Counted from the stretch's first letter, positions 45,504-56,679 are shown. The stretch is DNA of 64,000 nt from UBA10649 sp964597445 (GCA_964597445.1 CAZQXO010000005.1:1-64000), one strand, 5' to 3'. Notes: generated from the letters alone by a model not told the origin. Program-made: numbers and translations.

Positions 45504-46412
45504 CTAGCCTGCAGCACTCAGCGCGTCGGCTCCACCGACGATCTCGCTGATCTCTTGGGTGATCTCGGCCTGACGGGCCTGGTTGGCTTGCCGTGACAAC
45601 GACTTGATCATCTCTTCGGCGTTGTCGGTGGCGGACTTCATGGCACGGCGACGAGCTGCATGCTCCGACGCCGCGGACATCAGCAGGGCCGAGTACACCG
45701 TCTGGTCGATGTACTGCGGCAGGAGGCCGTCGAGGACGGTCTCCGCGTTGGGCTCGAACTCGTAGAGGGCCGTGGGCTGGGCGCCCTCAGTCCTCTCCAC
45801 GACCTCGTCGACCACCTCCAGCGGGAGGATGCGACGAATGCGGGCCTGCTGGGTCACCATCGACGTGAAGTGCGTGTAGACGACATGGATCTCGTCGACA
45901 CCGCCCTCCTCCGTCGGGGTGAGGAAGGCGCCGAGGAGGTCCTCCCCGATGCGCTTGGCATCGGCGTAGGTGGGCTGATCGGTGAAGCCCGTGTACTCCC
46001 CGCCCATCGGCCGCTCCCGGAACCGGTAGTACGAGACGCCCTTGCGACCCACGACATAGGGCAGCACCGTGATGCCCTTCTCACGGAGGTTGGCCGTCAG
46101 GGCCTCGGCCTCCTTGATGGCGTTGGAGGAGTAGGCGCCGGCGAGCCCGCGATCGGCCGTGATGATGAGCACGGCCGCCTTGGTCCGGTTCTCCGAGTTG
46201 GCCATCAGCGGGTGCTTGCGAACATCCGCTGCACCCGTCGCCGCCGCGTTGATGGCCGCGTACAGGTGGGTCAGGTACGGCAGAGACGCCTCGAGGCGCT
46301 GCTGCGCCTTCACGATGCGTGACGAAGCGATCAGCTCCATCGCCTTCGTGATCTTCTTGGTCGCCTGGACGGACTTGATCCGCCGTCGATAGACCCGCAG
46401 TTGTGCACCCAT
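45504..46412 (-). CDS. atpG: F1 ATP synthase gamma subunit
   Basis: 302 residues forming the central stalk. The N-terminal helix (RVYRRRIKSVQATKKITKAMELIASS, in part) and C-terminal helix (ARRRAMKSATDNAEEMI) that make the rotating coiled coil are clear, with the Rossmann-like domain between them. It starts 5 nt after atpA and ends 14 nt before atpD. Confidence 0.97.
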   Translation of the reverse strand: MGAQLRVYRRRIKSVQATKKITKAMELIASSRIVKAQQRLEASLPYLTHLYAAINAAATGAADVRKHPLMANSENRTKAAVLIITADRGLAGAYSSNAIKEAEALTANLREKGITVLPYVVGRKGVSYYRFRERPMGGEYTGFTDQPTYADAKRIGEDLLGAFLTPTEEGGVDEIHVVYTHFTSMVTQQARIRRILPLEVVDEVVERTEGAQPTALYEFEPNAETVLDGLLPQYIDQTVYSALLMSAASEHAARRRAMKSATDNAEEMIKSLSRQANQARQAEITQEISEIVGGADALSAAG

Positions 46413-46417
46413 GGTGG

Positions 46418-48052
<1,635 letters not shown>

Positions 48053-48128
48053 GGTGCCCTGCTCTCTTTCTCGGCCCGCTGCTGCGGGTGGGGTCTGTTC
48101 GGACGTTGTCTCTGAAGTTCTGGTGTCG

Positions 48129-48938
48129 TCAGCCGATGATCTCGCGGCGAGCCTCGGCCAGTCGTGTGGCGATCGTCCCGTCGATGACCTCGCCGCCCAC
48201 GGTGACGTGCGCTCCGCCCAGCACCGTGGGGTCGACCACGACGTTGAGCGTGACGCTGCGGCCGGTCAGGGAGGTCAGGGCAGCGGCCATGCGCTGCTCG
48301 AGGTCGGGGTCCAGCGGCCGCGCCACCCGCACGACAGCGACCAGCCGCTGCCGCTGCTCGGCTGCCAGGTCGACCAGCTCATCCATCGCCTGCTCGATGC
48401 GACGCCCCTGGAGGTGGCTCAGGGAGAAGCCCACCACCTGAGCGGTCGTGGTCGTCACCTTGCCGGCCAGGAGATCGCGGACGATCCCCATGGTGGACGA
48501 CGCGGGCAGGGCGGGGTCCGTCAGCGCCGACTGGAGCTCGGGTGAGGAGGCGATGATCCGTCCGATCCGGAAGATCTCGTCCTCGACCTCCTCGAGCGTC
48601 CCGCTGTCGGCCGCCACGCTGAAGGCCGCCTGGTCGCCCAGGATCCGGATCGCGGACACGAGGTCCTGCGGGGAGGACCAGCGCTGCCGGACGACCTGCG
48701 TGAGCACGTCGAGTGCGAGCGGGCTGACCTTGCCCCCGAGCAGGTGCGCCACGATCTCACCGCGGGTCCGCTCGGAGCGCCCCGAGTCCGACAGGGCCTC
48801 GCGCAGCGACTTCTCCCGCTCCAGAAGATCGCAGGCCGCGTACATGTCTGCGGCCAGGCCCGCGAAGTCCGGGTCGGTGCGGCGCGCCGCGACCAGCTCG
48901 GCGACCCCAGCGAGGGAGCTCCTGCTGCTGGAGAACAT
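48129..48938 (-). CDS. atpH: F1 ATP synthase delta subunit
   Basis: 269 residues, the stator cap joining F1 to the b subunits. It is longer than the E. coli protein (177) because of an extra N-terminal helical stretch, as in other Actinobacteria. The C-terminal segment with VTVGGEVIDGTIATRL is the conserved delta signature. Its ATG shares one base with the atpF stop (TGATG). Confidence 0.94.
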   Translation of the reverse strand: MFSSSRSSLAGVAELVAARRTDPDFAGLAADMYAACDLLEREKSLREALSDSGRSERTRGEIVAHLLGGKVSPLALDVLTQVVRQRWSSPQDLVSAIRILGDQAAFSVAADSGTLEEVEDEIFRIGRIIASSPELQSALTDPALPASSTMGIVRDLLAGKVTTTTAQVVGFSLSHLQGRRIEQAMDELVDLAAEQRQRLVAVVRVARPLDPDLEQRMAAALTSLTGRSVTLNVVVDPTVLGGAHVTVGGEVIDGTIATRLAEARREIIG

Positions 48939-49495
48939 CAGACGCTGCCCTGCGAGTCGGCCATGGCCTCGAGATCGGCGACGAAGGACTCGACGGTCTG
49001 ACGGACCCGGGCATCGTCCGACAGGGACTGGCCCACCACCTTGCTCGCCAGATCGACAGCCAGCACGCCCACCTGGGTGGTGAGCTGCCCCACCACCTGA
49101 GCGCGGTCGCGCTCGATGGCAGCCTCCGCCGAGGCCGTCACGGCGGCCGCCACGGCAACCGCCTCGCTGCGCGCCTCCTCCACGATCGCCTTGCGGTCAG
49201 CCTGCGCCTGCGTCCGGATCTCGGCGGCCTCCTGGCGGGCCTCAGCCAGCGCGCGGCGGTACTCCTCGAGATCTGCCTGCGCCTGCTGCTGCAACTCGTC
49301 CGCGCGTGCGATGCCCCCCTCGATGCGGTCGGTTCGCTCCTCCATGACCACCTTCATGCGAGGAAGCACGAACTTCCAGAAGAGGATCAGAACGATGAGG
49401 AACGACAGCCCGCCCCAGATGAGGTCGTAGGACGCGGGGAACAGGATCGCGCTCCCCTCAGGAGCAGTTCCTGCAGCATGTACGTGCATGTTCAC
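48938..49495 (-). CDS. atpF: F0 ATP synthase b subunit
   Basis: 185 residues: one N-terminal membrane helix (about 22-42), then a long charged coiled coil (about 45-150) rich in Ala, Glu, Arg and Gln that forms the peripheral stalk. Translationally coupled to atpH. Confidence 0.95.
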   Translation of the reverse strand: MNMHVHAAGTAPEGSAILFPASYDLIWGGLSFLIVLILFWKFVLPRMKVVMEERTDRIEGGIARADELQQQAQADLEEYRRALAEARQEAAEIRTQAQADRKAIVEEARSEAVAVAAAVTASAEAAIERDRAQVVGQLTTQVGVLAVDLASKVVGQSLSDDARVRQTVESFVADLEAMADSQGSV

Positions 49496-49550
49496 TCAGA
49501 CCTTCACGTCAGGTGTCAATGGATGAGCGCACTGGAGGGGTGCACGGTCT

Positions 49551-49790
49551 CTAGACGAAGAGGAAGCCGGCAACGAGGCCGATGAGCGCGAGCGCCTCGG
49601 TGAACGCGATGCCGAGGAACATGTTGGTGCGCAGGATGCTGGTGGCCTCGGGCTGGCGAGCGATGCCCTCGAGAGCCTTGCCGACCAGCACGCCGATGCC
49701 GATGCCGGGTCCGATCGCCGCCAGGCCGTAGCCGATCGCATTGACGTTACCGGAGATTTCTGCGAGCAACTCCACGGTCGTTCCTTTCAC
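49551..49790 (-). CDS. atpE: F0 ATP synthase c subunit
   Basis: 79 residues, two membrane helices joined by the polar ARQPE loop. The ion-binding carboxylate is Glu in GIAFTEALALIG; the following Ala and lack of the Gln/Thr-Ser sodium ligands point to protons. The GxGxGxG run (IGPGIGIGVLVG) packs the inner helices. A 55-nt gap separates it from atpF. Confidence 0.96.
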   Translation of the reverse strand: MKGTTVELLAEISGNVNAIGYGLAAIGPGIGIGVLVGKALEGIARQPEATSILRTNMFLGIAFTEALALIGLVAGFLFV

Positions 49791-49824
49791 TTTGGCGCTC
49801 GAGCGGGTGCTCGAGCATCGGGGA

Positions 49825-50622
49825 TTAGTGCTCCTCGCTGGTGGCGCCGTCGATGTAGACGGCGGTCAGCAGCGTGAAGATGTATGCCTGCAGGAAGGCG
49901 ATCAGGATCTCGAACAGGGTGAACGCAAGACCCATCGCATAGGACGGGATCGCGAAGACCTTGATGAAGCCATCGGCCAGGAGCAGGGCGCTGGTCGCAC
50001 TGAAGAACAGCACGAGCAGGAGATGTCCAGCCATCATGTTGGCGAGCAGACGGATGGTGAGCGTCAGCGGGCGCAGGATGAAGGTGGAGACGAACTCGAT
50101 GGGCGTGACCAGGATGTAGATCGGCCACGGGATGCCTGAGGGGAACAGGTTGGCCTTGAGGTAGTGGCCCAAGCCCAGGGCGCGGATGCCCTGGATGTTG
50201 AAGACCAGCCACGCGATGATCGCGAACATCAGCGGGATACCGATGACGCTCGAGACCGACAGGTGCATGGTGGGGAGGATGCCGGTGATGTTGAAGGCGA
50301 AGAGGAGCCAGAACATCGACACCAGGTAGGGCGCGTACTTGCGGCCCTTCTCGCCCATGACCTCGTCGATGACGCTCTTCTGCACCAGGTCGATGGCCAT
50401 CTCGCCGAGGTTCTGGACTCCCCGAGGGACGAGCTTCGGCCGAGCGAAGGCCGCCACGAAGAACACGCAGACCACACCCGTCATCAGCAGACCCATCAGG
50501 TTGATGCGGGTCATGGCGAAGGGCGTGCCGACGAACAGCAGCTCACCGGGGAAGAACTCGCCGACCGTCGGCGCGGAGAAGCCGTCACCTTCAGCAGCCA
50601 TCGGCGCGAGCGCGGTCAGCAA
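49825..50622 (-). CDS. atpB: F0 ATP synthase a subunit
   Basis: 265 residues with five to six membrane helices. The essential Arg lies in LTLTIRLLANMMAGH. The start is taken as TTG 50622 because a GGGAGA site lies just upstream; ATG 50601 is an alternative. First structural gene of the atp operon proper, after the two small AtpI/AtpZ-type proteins. Confidence 0.94.
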   Translation of the reverse strand: MLTALAPMAAEGDGFSAPTVGEFFPGELLFVGTPFAMTRINLMGLLMTGVVCVFFVAAFARPKLVPRGVQNLGEMAIDLVQKSVIDEVMGEKGRKYAPYLVSMFWLLFAFNITGILPTMHLSVSSVIGIPLMFAIIAWLVFNIQGIRALGLGHYLKANLFPSGIPWPIYILVTPIEFVSTFILRPLTLTIRLLANMMAGHLLLVLFFSATSALLLADGFIKVFAIPSYAMGLAFTLFEILIAFLQAYIFTLLTAVYIDGATSEEH

Positions 50623-50655
50623 CGGGGTCTCCCAAGGCCTGTGTCAGACGGATCG

Positions 50656-50886
50656 CTAGTCGCGACCGTAGCGGAGGTACACCACAAGAACAGAGGTGAC
50701 GAAACCCACGACGACCCCAATCGGGAGGAACACCCGCGTGGTGCCGAGCAGATAGTCGACACCCGCCCCGATGGCTGCCCAGGTGAGCGGACCAGCGACG
50801 AGAGTGCCAACCAGCGACCAGACGAAGTCTTCCCCTCTGTCCCTGCCAGCGGGCCTAGGCTCGCGACCCCGATCGCCGTTCACCAC
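50656..50886 (-). CDS. AtpZ/AtpI-like small membrane protein
   Basis: 76 residues from GTG 50886 (a GTG at 50883 is equally possible); the frame is open to 50949 but a TAGTTT box at 50897-50892 argues for the shorter form. Two membrane helices (about 20-42 and 49-71) with FVWSLVGTLVAGPLTWAAIG and GVVVGFV, the AtpZ/AtpI pattern. Such proteins precede F-ATPase operons and are implicated in c-ring assembly or Mg/Ca transport. It lies 33 nt before atpB. Confidence 0.75.
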   Translation of the reverse strand: MVNGDRGREPRPAGRDRGEDFVWSLVGTLVAGPLTWAAIGAGVDYLLGTTRVFLPIGVVVGFVTSVLVVYLRYGRD

Positions 50887-50891
50887 GAGGG

Positions 50892-50897
50892 AAACTA
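50892..50897 (-). promoter_or_regulatory. -10 hexamer before the AtpZ-like gene
   Basis: TAGTTT on the minus strand, 5 nt before GTG 50886 and 8 nt before GTG 50883. It would give the atp operon a promoter downstream of the AtpI-like gene. Confidence 0.5.
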
Positions 50898-50952
50898 GCA
50901 CACGTGGTCCGGAAGACCGGAACGGAGGATCGCCCTTTCGGTGCGACACTCG

Positions 50953-51399
50953 TCACTCCCCCGGCTGAGACGCCTGAGGCTCGATGAAGGGGACCCTCGT
51001 GCGGACGACGATGACCGCCTCGGCGATGAGGTAGCCGACCGTTCCGATCAGGAAGGCCACGAAGAAGACGGTCCGGTTGTAGAAGTCGGCACCGCTCAGC
51101 AGGGCGAGCACGGCGATGAGGACGATCAGCTTGATCACCCATGAGCCGAGGATGGCCGCACCGAAGATCTCCGGCCGGACGGCCAGGGTCAGCAAGGCCA
51201 CGATGACCGTGATGGAGAAGAAGGAGACGGGCAGGGCGATCCCGAGGACCCCGCCCCACAGCCCGGCAGTTCCGTCCACCAGCCATCCGATGCCGCCGGC
51301 CAGGACGAGCGCGACGAGGGACCCCACGCTCCCCCATCGGAGGACCGCCACCATGGGGATGCGGACACCCGGAAGGGGACCGTCGCTCGCGCGGCTCAC
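50953..51399 (-). CDS. AtpI-like membrane protein
   Basis: 148 residues, four predicted membrane helices, start GTG 51399 overlapping the wecA stop by 4 nt. Position between the WecA-type transferase and the atp genes, plus size, matches the actinobacterial ATP synthase I-like protein (the Rv1303 position in Mycobacterium). Sequence motifs are weak, so the name is largely positional. Confidence 0.7.
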   Translation of the reverse strand: MSRASDGPLPGVRIPMVAVLRWGSVGSLVALVLAGGIGWLVDGTAGLWGGVLGIALPVSFFSITVIVALLTLAVRPEIFGAAILGSWVIKLIVLIAVLALLSGADFYNRTVFFVAFLIGTVGYLIAEAVIVVRTRVPFIEPQASQPGE

Positions 51400-52529
51400 C
51401 CTTGGAGCCTATCTCCCCCCGGGGTGACGCCGGCCTGCGCCGGCTCGAGCCGGCGACGGCCCGGACGGCGCACGACCCAGACCAGCACGACGAGGCCGAT
51501 GGCGAATCCGGCCAACGCCCATGCCGCCGGAACGAAGGCAACGAGCACCGCACTGCCTGCCACGAGACCGGTCCAGGCGTACATGAGCACGACCGCCCGT
51601 ACCTGGCTGTGCCCCATCTCCAGGAGCCGGTGGTGCAGGTGCTGCTTGTCCGGCGCGAAGGGATTCCGGCCGGCTCGGGTGCGCCGCACCACGGCCAGGC
51701 CCAGGTCGATGAGCGGAACCGCCATGACGGCGATGGGCAGGAGCACGGGCAGCAGCGCGGGGAACAGGGCGCCACCGGCCACGGCGCTGGGATCCACCTG
51801 GCCGGACAGGGTGATCGTCGCCGCGGCCAGCATCAGGCCCAGCATCATCGAGCCGGTGTCTCCCATGAAGATGCGCGCTCGGTAGAAGTTGTTCGGCAGG
51901 AAGCCCGCGGTCACGCCGACGAGGAGCACGGACACCAAGGTGGCGAGGGTGGCCCGCTCGAAGCCGAGTTCCACGGAGAGCAGGTAGGCGTAGGCGAAGA
52001 AGGCGCCGGCGGCCACCATCACGATTCCCGCGGCGAGTCCATCGAGGCCGTCCACGAAGTTGATCGCATTGATGCTGATGAGCACGATCAGCACGGTGAA
52101 CAGGACGCTGGTGACCGGATCGAGCACGAAGGTGCCGCCGATCGGGAGCCAGATGATGGCGATGCCCTGGAAGGCCATGACGCCTGCAGCCAGGACCTGC
52201 CCCGCCAGCTTGGTCGGCGCGTCCAGCCCCCACCGGTCGTCGACGATGCCCAGCGCCACGATGATGGCGATGCCCGACAGCAGGGCGATCGCCGAGTTGC
52301 TGCCCTCGAAGACCGAGCGCATCATCGGGAGCTTGCTGGCCAGGAGCAGCCCCGCCAGCACGCCGCCCAGCATGGCCAGACCGCCCAGGCGCGGCGTGGG
52401 CTCCGCATGGACGTCCCGATCCCGCACCTCGGCCATGAATCCGTACCTGATGGCCAGCCTGCGTACCGGTGGCGTCAGCAGGTAGGTGACCGCCGCAGCG
52501 GCCAGCAGGCACAGCAGGTACTCGCGCAT
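51396..52529 (-). CDS. wecA: undecaprenyl/decaprenyl-phosphate GlcNAc-1-phosphate transferase (WecA/TagO family)
   Basis: 377 residues, about eleven membrane helices. Family motifs: VDDRWGL (Asp-Asp), NAINFVDGLDGLA, FMGDTGSM and HLHHRLLEMGHS, the last marking the WecA branch rather than MraY. It starts glycan linker synthesis for wall polymers by forming the lipid-linked GlcNAc. It begins 7 nt after the glyA stop and couples to the AtpI-like gene. Confidence 0.93.
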   Translation of the reverse strand: MREYLLCLLAAAAVTYLLTPPVRRLAIRYGFMAEVRDRDVHAEPTPRLGGLAMLGGVLAGLLLASKLPMMRSVFEGSNSAIALLSGIAIIVALGIVDDRWGLDAPTKLAGQVLAAGVMAFQGIAIIWLPIGGTFVLDPVTSVLFTVLIVLISINAINFVDGLDGLAAGIVMVAAGAFFAYAYLLSVELGFERATLATLVSVLLVGVTAGFLPNNFYRARIFMGDTGSMMLGLMLAAATITLSGQVDPSAVAGGALFPALLPVLLPIAVMAVPLIDLGLAVVRRTRAGRNPFAPDKQHLHHRLLEMGHSQVRAVVLMYAWTGLVAGSAVLVAFVPAAWALAGFAIGLVVLVWVVRRPGRRRLEPAQAGVTPGGDRLQG

Positions 52530-52536
52530 GCGAGGG

Positions 52537-53805
52537 TCAGTCCCGGGGGTAGGCCGGATGCGCCGTGACGAGTTCGGAGACCTCAGCAGCGATCGCAGGC
52601 GCGTCTGACCCGTTCACGTCGCGCACCGCACGGCTGATCAGCCTCGCGACCGTGGCCATGTCGGACTCCCCCATGCCCTGCGTCGTCACGGCCGGGGTTC
52701 CCACCCGGATGCCCGAGCCCTTCGACGGGGGCTCCGGGTCGTACGGGATCGCGTTCTTGTTCAGCGTGATCCGAGAAGCGTCGCAGCGCGCCTCCGCCAC
52801 GTCTCCGGTGACGCCGGTCCCGCGGATGTCGATGAGGGCCAGGTGGGTGTCGGTGCCTCCGCTCACGGGCCGCATGCCCTCCTGGGCCAAACCGGCAGCA
52901 AGCGCCTGCGCATTCACGATCACCTGCCGTGCATAGTCCTGGTACGCCGGGGTCGCGGCCTCCTTGAGGGCCACCGCCTTGGCGGCGACAGCATGCATGA
53001 GGGGTCCGCCCTGCATCATGGGGAACACGGCCTTGTCGATCTTGGCGGCGTGCTCCTCCTTGCACAGGATCATGCCTCCACGTGGCCCCCGCAGAACCTT
53101 GTGCGTCGTGAAGGTGACGACATCGGCATAGGGCACCGGGCTCGGGATCGCCTTTCCTGCGACCAGCCCGATGAAGTGCGCCGCATCGACCATCAGGATG
53201 GCGCCCACCTCGTCGGCGATCTCCCGGAAGGCCGCGAAGTCGATGAGGCGGGGGTAGGCCGTCGCTCCCGCGATGATCATCTTGGGCCGGCGCTCGCGAG
53301 CGATCGAGCGCACCTCGTCGTAGTCGATCAGCTCGGTGTCCTCCCGGACACCGTAGGAGGCGATGTCGAACCACTTGCCGGAGAAGTTGACCTTGGACCC
53401 GTGCGTCAGGTGGCCGCCATGCGCCAGGCTCATGGCCATCACGGTGTCGCCCGGCATGACGAAGGCCCCGTAGGCAGCGAGGTTGGCGCTCGCGCCGCTG
53501 TGCGGCTGGAGGTTGGCGTGATCGGCGCCGAACAGCTCCTTCGCCCGCGCGATGCCGATGTTCTCGGCGCGGTCGACGTCGGAGCAGCCGCCGTAGTAGC
53601 GACGGTCCGGGTATCCCTCGGCGTACTTGTTGCTCAGCGTGGACCCGAGCGCCGCAAGCACGGCGGGAGACGTGAAGTTCTCGCTCGCGATCAACTGGAG
53701 ACCGCTGCGCAGTCGCTCCAGCTCATCAAGGATGATGCCGGCGATCTGCGGATCCTCAGCCGCGAGCTGATCGAAATCAGGTCCCCAGAACGGCGTGGTC
53801 ACCAT
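52537..53805 (-). CDS. glyA: serine hydroxymethyltransferase
   Basis: PLP enzyme interconverting serine and glycine with tetrahydrofolate. 422 residues from ATG 53805, preceded by AGGGAGA; a GTG at 53817 is also in frame but lacks a ribosome site. The PLP lysine is in TTHKVLRGPRGG, with the folate-binding and cofactor motifs IASENF, HGGHLTHG and VDAAHFIGL intact. It works with serA (same window) in one-carbon supply. Confidence 0.97.
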   Translation of the reverse strand: MVTTPFWGPDFDQLAAEDPQIAGIILDELERLRSGLQLIASENFTSPAVLAALGSTLSNKYAEGYPDRRYYGGCSDVDRAENIGIARAKELFGADHANLQPHSGASANLAAYGAFVMPGDTVMAMSLAHGGHLTHGSKVNFSGKWFDIASYGVREDTELIDYDEVRSIARERRPKMIIAGATAYPRLIDFAAFREIADEVGAILMVDAAHFIGLVAGKAIPSPVPYADVVTFTTHKVLRGPRGGMILCKEEHAAKIDKAVFPMMQGGPLMHAVAAKAVALKEAATPAYQDYARQVIVNAQALAAGLAQEGMRPVSGGTDTHLALIDIRGTGVTGDVAEARCDASRITLNKNAIPYDPEPPSKGSGIRVGTPAVTTQGMGESDMATVARLISRAVRDVNGSDAPAIAAEVSELVTAHPAYPRD

Positions 53806-53905
53806 GGTCTCCCTCACGTTGTCGCAGGCCTCGGCCCGCGTCTACCCGTCATGTCCTCGGCTGTGGACGAGCACGTCGCCCCCACCCGGGACCGTGCCCT
53901 CCACT

Positions 53906-54571
53906 CTAGGGGTTGGGCTCGGGGCTCTCCGTGACGACGCGAGGGCAGCACCGCCGGAGGCTGTCCAGCGATACGGAACCCGGGCGCACCACCCGAGGCG
54001 GGTCCCCCGTGGCGTCCACGATCGTGCTCGCCGCACCCGCATCCTCCGCGAGGGGGCCCGCATCCAGCACCAGGGCGACCCTGTCGCCGACCTGCTCGAG
54101 AGCGCCGTCCACATCGGTGGGAGCCGGCAGTCCCGGCAGGTTGGCCGCGGTCACGGCCAGCGGGCCGCTCGCGCCGAGGAGCGCGAGAGCCACCGGGTGC
54201 AGGGGCATGCGCACCGCGAGTGACGCCTCCGGGGGGAGGTCCCAGGCCAACGTCGGCTGCGGCGGGAGCAGGAGCGTGAGTCCGCCGGGCCAGAAGGACT
54301 CCATCAGCACCCGGGCATCGTCGCTGACGCGGGAGGCGATTCCCGGGATCGTGCTCCGACTTCCAACCATGACGGGAACCGGGACGTCTGCGTCGTAGCC
54401 CTTGGCCTCGCGAAGCGCGGACATGCCCCGGCTGCTGAAGGCGTCGGTGGCCAGGGCGTAGACGGACTCCGTGGGGATGATCACGAGGTCCCCACGCCGA
54501 ACCGCTGCCAGGGCGGCTGTCACCGCGGGCTCTCGGCGATGGCCGTCAGCACAGGCGATGCGCTGAGTCAT
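53906..54571 (-). CDS. L-threonylcarbamoyladenylate synthase
   Basis: 221-residue YrdC/Sua5-domain protein making the intermediate for t6A at position 37 of ANN-decoding tRNAs. Motifs: IPTESVYALATDA at the substrate site, a Lys in REAKGYD, SFWPGGLTLLL and the GPLAVTAANLPG/RPGSV ending. The usual KGRP loop reads KGYDADVP here, a mild departure. It is the Rv1301-type gene that follows prmC in Actinobacteria, and its ATG overlaps the prmC stop by 4 nt. Confidence 0.92.
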   Translation of the reverse strand: MTQRIACADGHRREPAVTAALAAVRRGDLVIIPTESVYALATDAFSSRGMSALREAKGYDADVPVPVMVGSRSTIPGIASRVSDDARVLMESFWPGGLTLLLPPQPTLAWDLPPEASLAVRMPLHPVALALLGASGPLAVTAANLPGLPAPTDVDGALEQVGDRVALVLDAGPLAEDAGAASTIVDATGDPPRVVRPGSVSLDSLRRCCPRVVTESPEPNP

Positions 54572-55566
54572 GGCACCAGTGTCCTGCGCGCGAGGGTGAA
54601 GCGCGGGCGTCCGGTGAGATCCAGTCGGTCCGTGACCGACGAGAACACCCCGGCGCCGACCGGGATTCCCGTGACCCTCGACACGGCAGGATCTGCCGCA
54701 AACTCCGACACGACGGAGGGAACACCCGCCGGGCCCGCGTCGGCTCCCTGCACGTCGGCATGCTCGATCACCAGCAGACCGCCCGGAGCGAGAAGGAGGG
54801 CGGCCGTCCGGACCACCTCGCGGACGATGTCAAGACCATCTCGGCCGCCATAGAGGGCGCGGAACGGTTCGTGATCCCGCACCTCGGGATCCCGGGGGAT
54901 CATGGCCTCGGGGATGTAGGGCGGATTGCTCACGACGACATCCACGCGGCCACGGAGGGATGCCAGGGCTCCTTCGTCCGCCGCGACCCCGCCCGCATCG
55001 GCGTGGTGGATGGTGAGCTCGGAGCCCGCCGATGCCACCTCAGGCGACAGCGCATCGGCGTTGCGTCGCGTCCACTGGACCGCGACATCGTCCATCTCGA
55101 CTGCATGCACCCGGCTCTGCGGACACTCGGTGGCGATGGACAGGGCGATGGCGCCACTGCCTGCGCACAGGTCCACTGCGATCCGATGACCCGGCGGGCA
55201 CTCCAGGACATGACGGATGGCGGCCTCAGCCACGAGCTCGGTCTCGGGCCGCGGGATGAAGACGCCCTCACCCACCTGGAGCTCGATCCGGCGAAAGGCT
55301 GCGAGCCCGGTGATGTGCTGCAGGGGCACCCGGCTCAGCCGTCGGGCGAGCAGCTGCTCGAATCGGACCCTCTGCTCCTCCGTCGGCGCATCGGACAGGA
55401 ACAGGCGCGTGCGCGGAGTCTCGAGGACGAACGAGGCGAGCTCGGCAGCATCGACCCCCGGTGACTCCACCCCCGCCCGCTGCAACCGGCGCTCAGCGTC
55501 GACGAGGATGTCCCGCAGGCTGGTGCGCGACCCGAGGGTGCGCCCGTCCGCCCACGAGTCGATCAC
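54568..55566 (-). CDS. prmC: peptide chain release factor N5-glutamine methyltransferase
   Basis: Methylates the Gln of the GGQ motif in release factors using SAM. 332 residues: N-terminal helical substrate domain, then the Rossmann methyltransferase with the SAM loop DLCAGSGAI (about 132) and the NPPY catalytic motif (VVSNPPYIPE). A C-terminal extension of roughly 40 residues is longer than the E. coli enzyme. Its start overlaps the stop of prfA, its substrate gene, by 4 nt. Confidence 0.95.
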   Translation of the reverse strand: MIDSWADGRTLGSRTSLRDILVDAERRLQRAGVESPGVDAAELASFVLETPRTRLFLSDAPTEEQRVRFEQLLARRLSRVPLQHITGLAAFRRIELQVGEGVFIPRPETELVAEAAIRHVLECPPGHRIAVDLCAGSGAIALSIATECPQSRVHAVEMDDVAVQWTRRNADALSPEVASAGSELTIHHADAGGVAADEGALASLRGRVDVVVSNPPYIPEAMIPRDPEVRDHEPFRALYGGRDGLDIVREVVRTAALLLAPGGLLVIEHADVQGADAGPAGVPSVVSEFAADPAVSRVTGIPVGAGVFSSVTDRLDLTGRPRFTLARRTLVP

Positions 55567-56642
55567 GCGGACGTCTCGCTCAACCGTGCCGCCTGATCCG
55601 CCTCCACGCAGGCGTCGATGACCGAATCGAGCTCACCATCGAGCACCTGATCGAGGTTGTAGGCCTTGAACCCGACCCGGTGGTCGCTGATCCGGTTCTC
55701 GGGGAAGTTGTAGGTCCTGATGCGCTCGCTGCGATCCACCGTGCGCACCTGCGTGCGACGGGCGTCGGACGCCTCGCGAGCCGCCTGCTCCTGAGCCTCG
55801 GCCAGCAGCCGCGCCCTCAGGATCCGCATCGCGGACTCCTTGTTCTGCAGCTGGCTCTTCTCGTTCTGGCAGGACACGACGACACCGGTCGGGAGATGCG
55901 TGATGCGCACGGCCGAGTCGGTCGTGTTCACGGACTGCCCTCCGGGTCCCGACGAGCGGTAGACGTCGATGCGCAGGTCATTGGGGTCGATCACGACATC
56001 GACCTCCTCGGCTTCAGGCAGCACGAGCACTCCCGCGGCCGAGGTGTGGATGCGCCCCTGGGACTCGGTCACGGGCACCCGCTGGACGCGATGAACCCCG
56101 CCCTCGAACTTCAGGCGCGCATATGGAGCAGTGCCGGGCTCCGGTGCACCCTTGGCTTTCATGGCGATGGAGATGTCCTTGACTCCCCCGAGATCCGATT
56201 CCACGGAATCGATCACCTGGGCGGTCCAACCATGGCGCTCCGCGTAGCGCATGTACATACGGGCAAGGTCGCCGGCGAAGAGCGCTGACTCCTCACCGCC
56301 CTCACCCGCCTTGATCTCGACGATGACGTCCTTGTCGTCCATGGGATCGCGCGGGAGAAGCAGGGTCGTCAGTCGCTCGGCCGCGGCATCCCGCCGGCTC
56401 TCCTGAACAGTCACCTCGTCCAGGAACACCGGGTCCGCAGAAGCCAGTTCGCGAGCGGCTTCCGCATCGTCCACGGCGGCCTGCCACTCGCGGTAGGCCG
56501 CGACGACGGGACCCAGCTCCGCGAATCTCCGCCCGAGCCGCCGGGCAGCCGCCTGGTCGCCATGCACCGCAGGATCAGCCAACTGCCTCTCGACGTCGGC
56601 GTACTCGGCGACGAGATCGGCACACGACTCGAACACGAGCAT
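55563..56642 (-). CDS. prfA: peptide chain release factor 1
   Basis: 359 residues; reads UAA and UAG. The GGQ motif lies in SGPGGQSVNTTDSAVR, and the anticodon-like region has RVPVTESQGRIHTS. Start ATG 56642 fits the family N-terminus (MLVFES); it is preceded very closely by AGGAGGGA, and ATG 56657 is an alternative. It is the substrate of the overlapping prmC. A long nested hairpin separates it from rpmE. Confidence 0.96.
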   Translation of the reverse strand: MLVFESCADLVAEYADVERQLADPAVHGDQAAARRLGRRFAELGPVVAAYREWQAAVDDAEAARELASADPVFLDEVTVQESRRDAAAERLTTLLLPRDPMDDKDVIVEIKAGEGGEESALFAGDLARMYMRYAERHGWTAQVIDSVESDLGGVKDISIAMKAKGAPEPGTAPYARLKFEGGVHRVQRVPVTESQGRIHTSAAGVLVLPEAEEVDVVIDPNDLRIDVYRSSGPGGQSVNTTDSAVRITHLPTGVVVSCQNEKSQLQNKESAMRILRARLLAEAQEQAAREASDARRTQVRTVDRSERIRTYNFPENRISDHRVGFKAYNLDQVLDGELDSVIDACVEADQAARLSETSA

Positions 56643-56679
56643 TCCCTCCTGCCGCATCGAGCGGCCCAGACATGAAACG

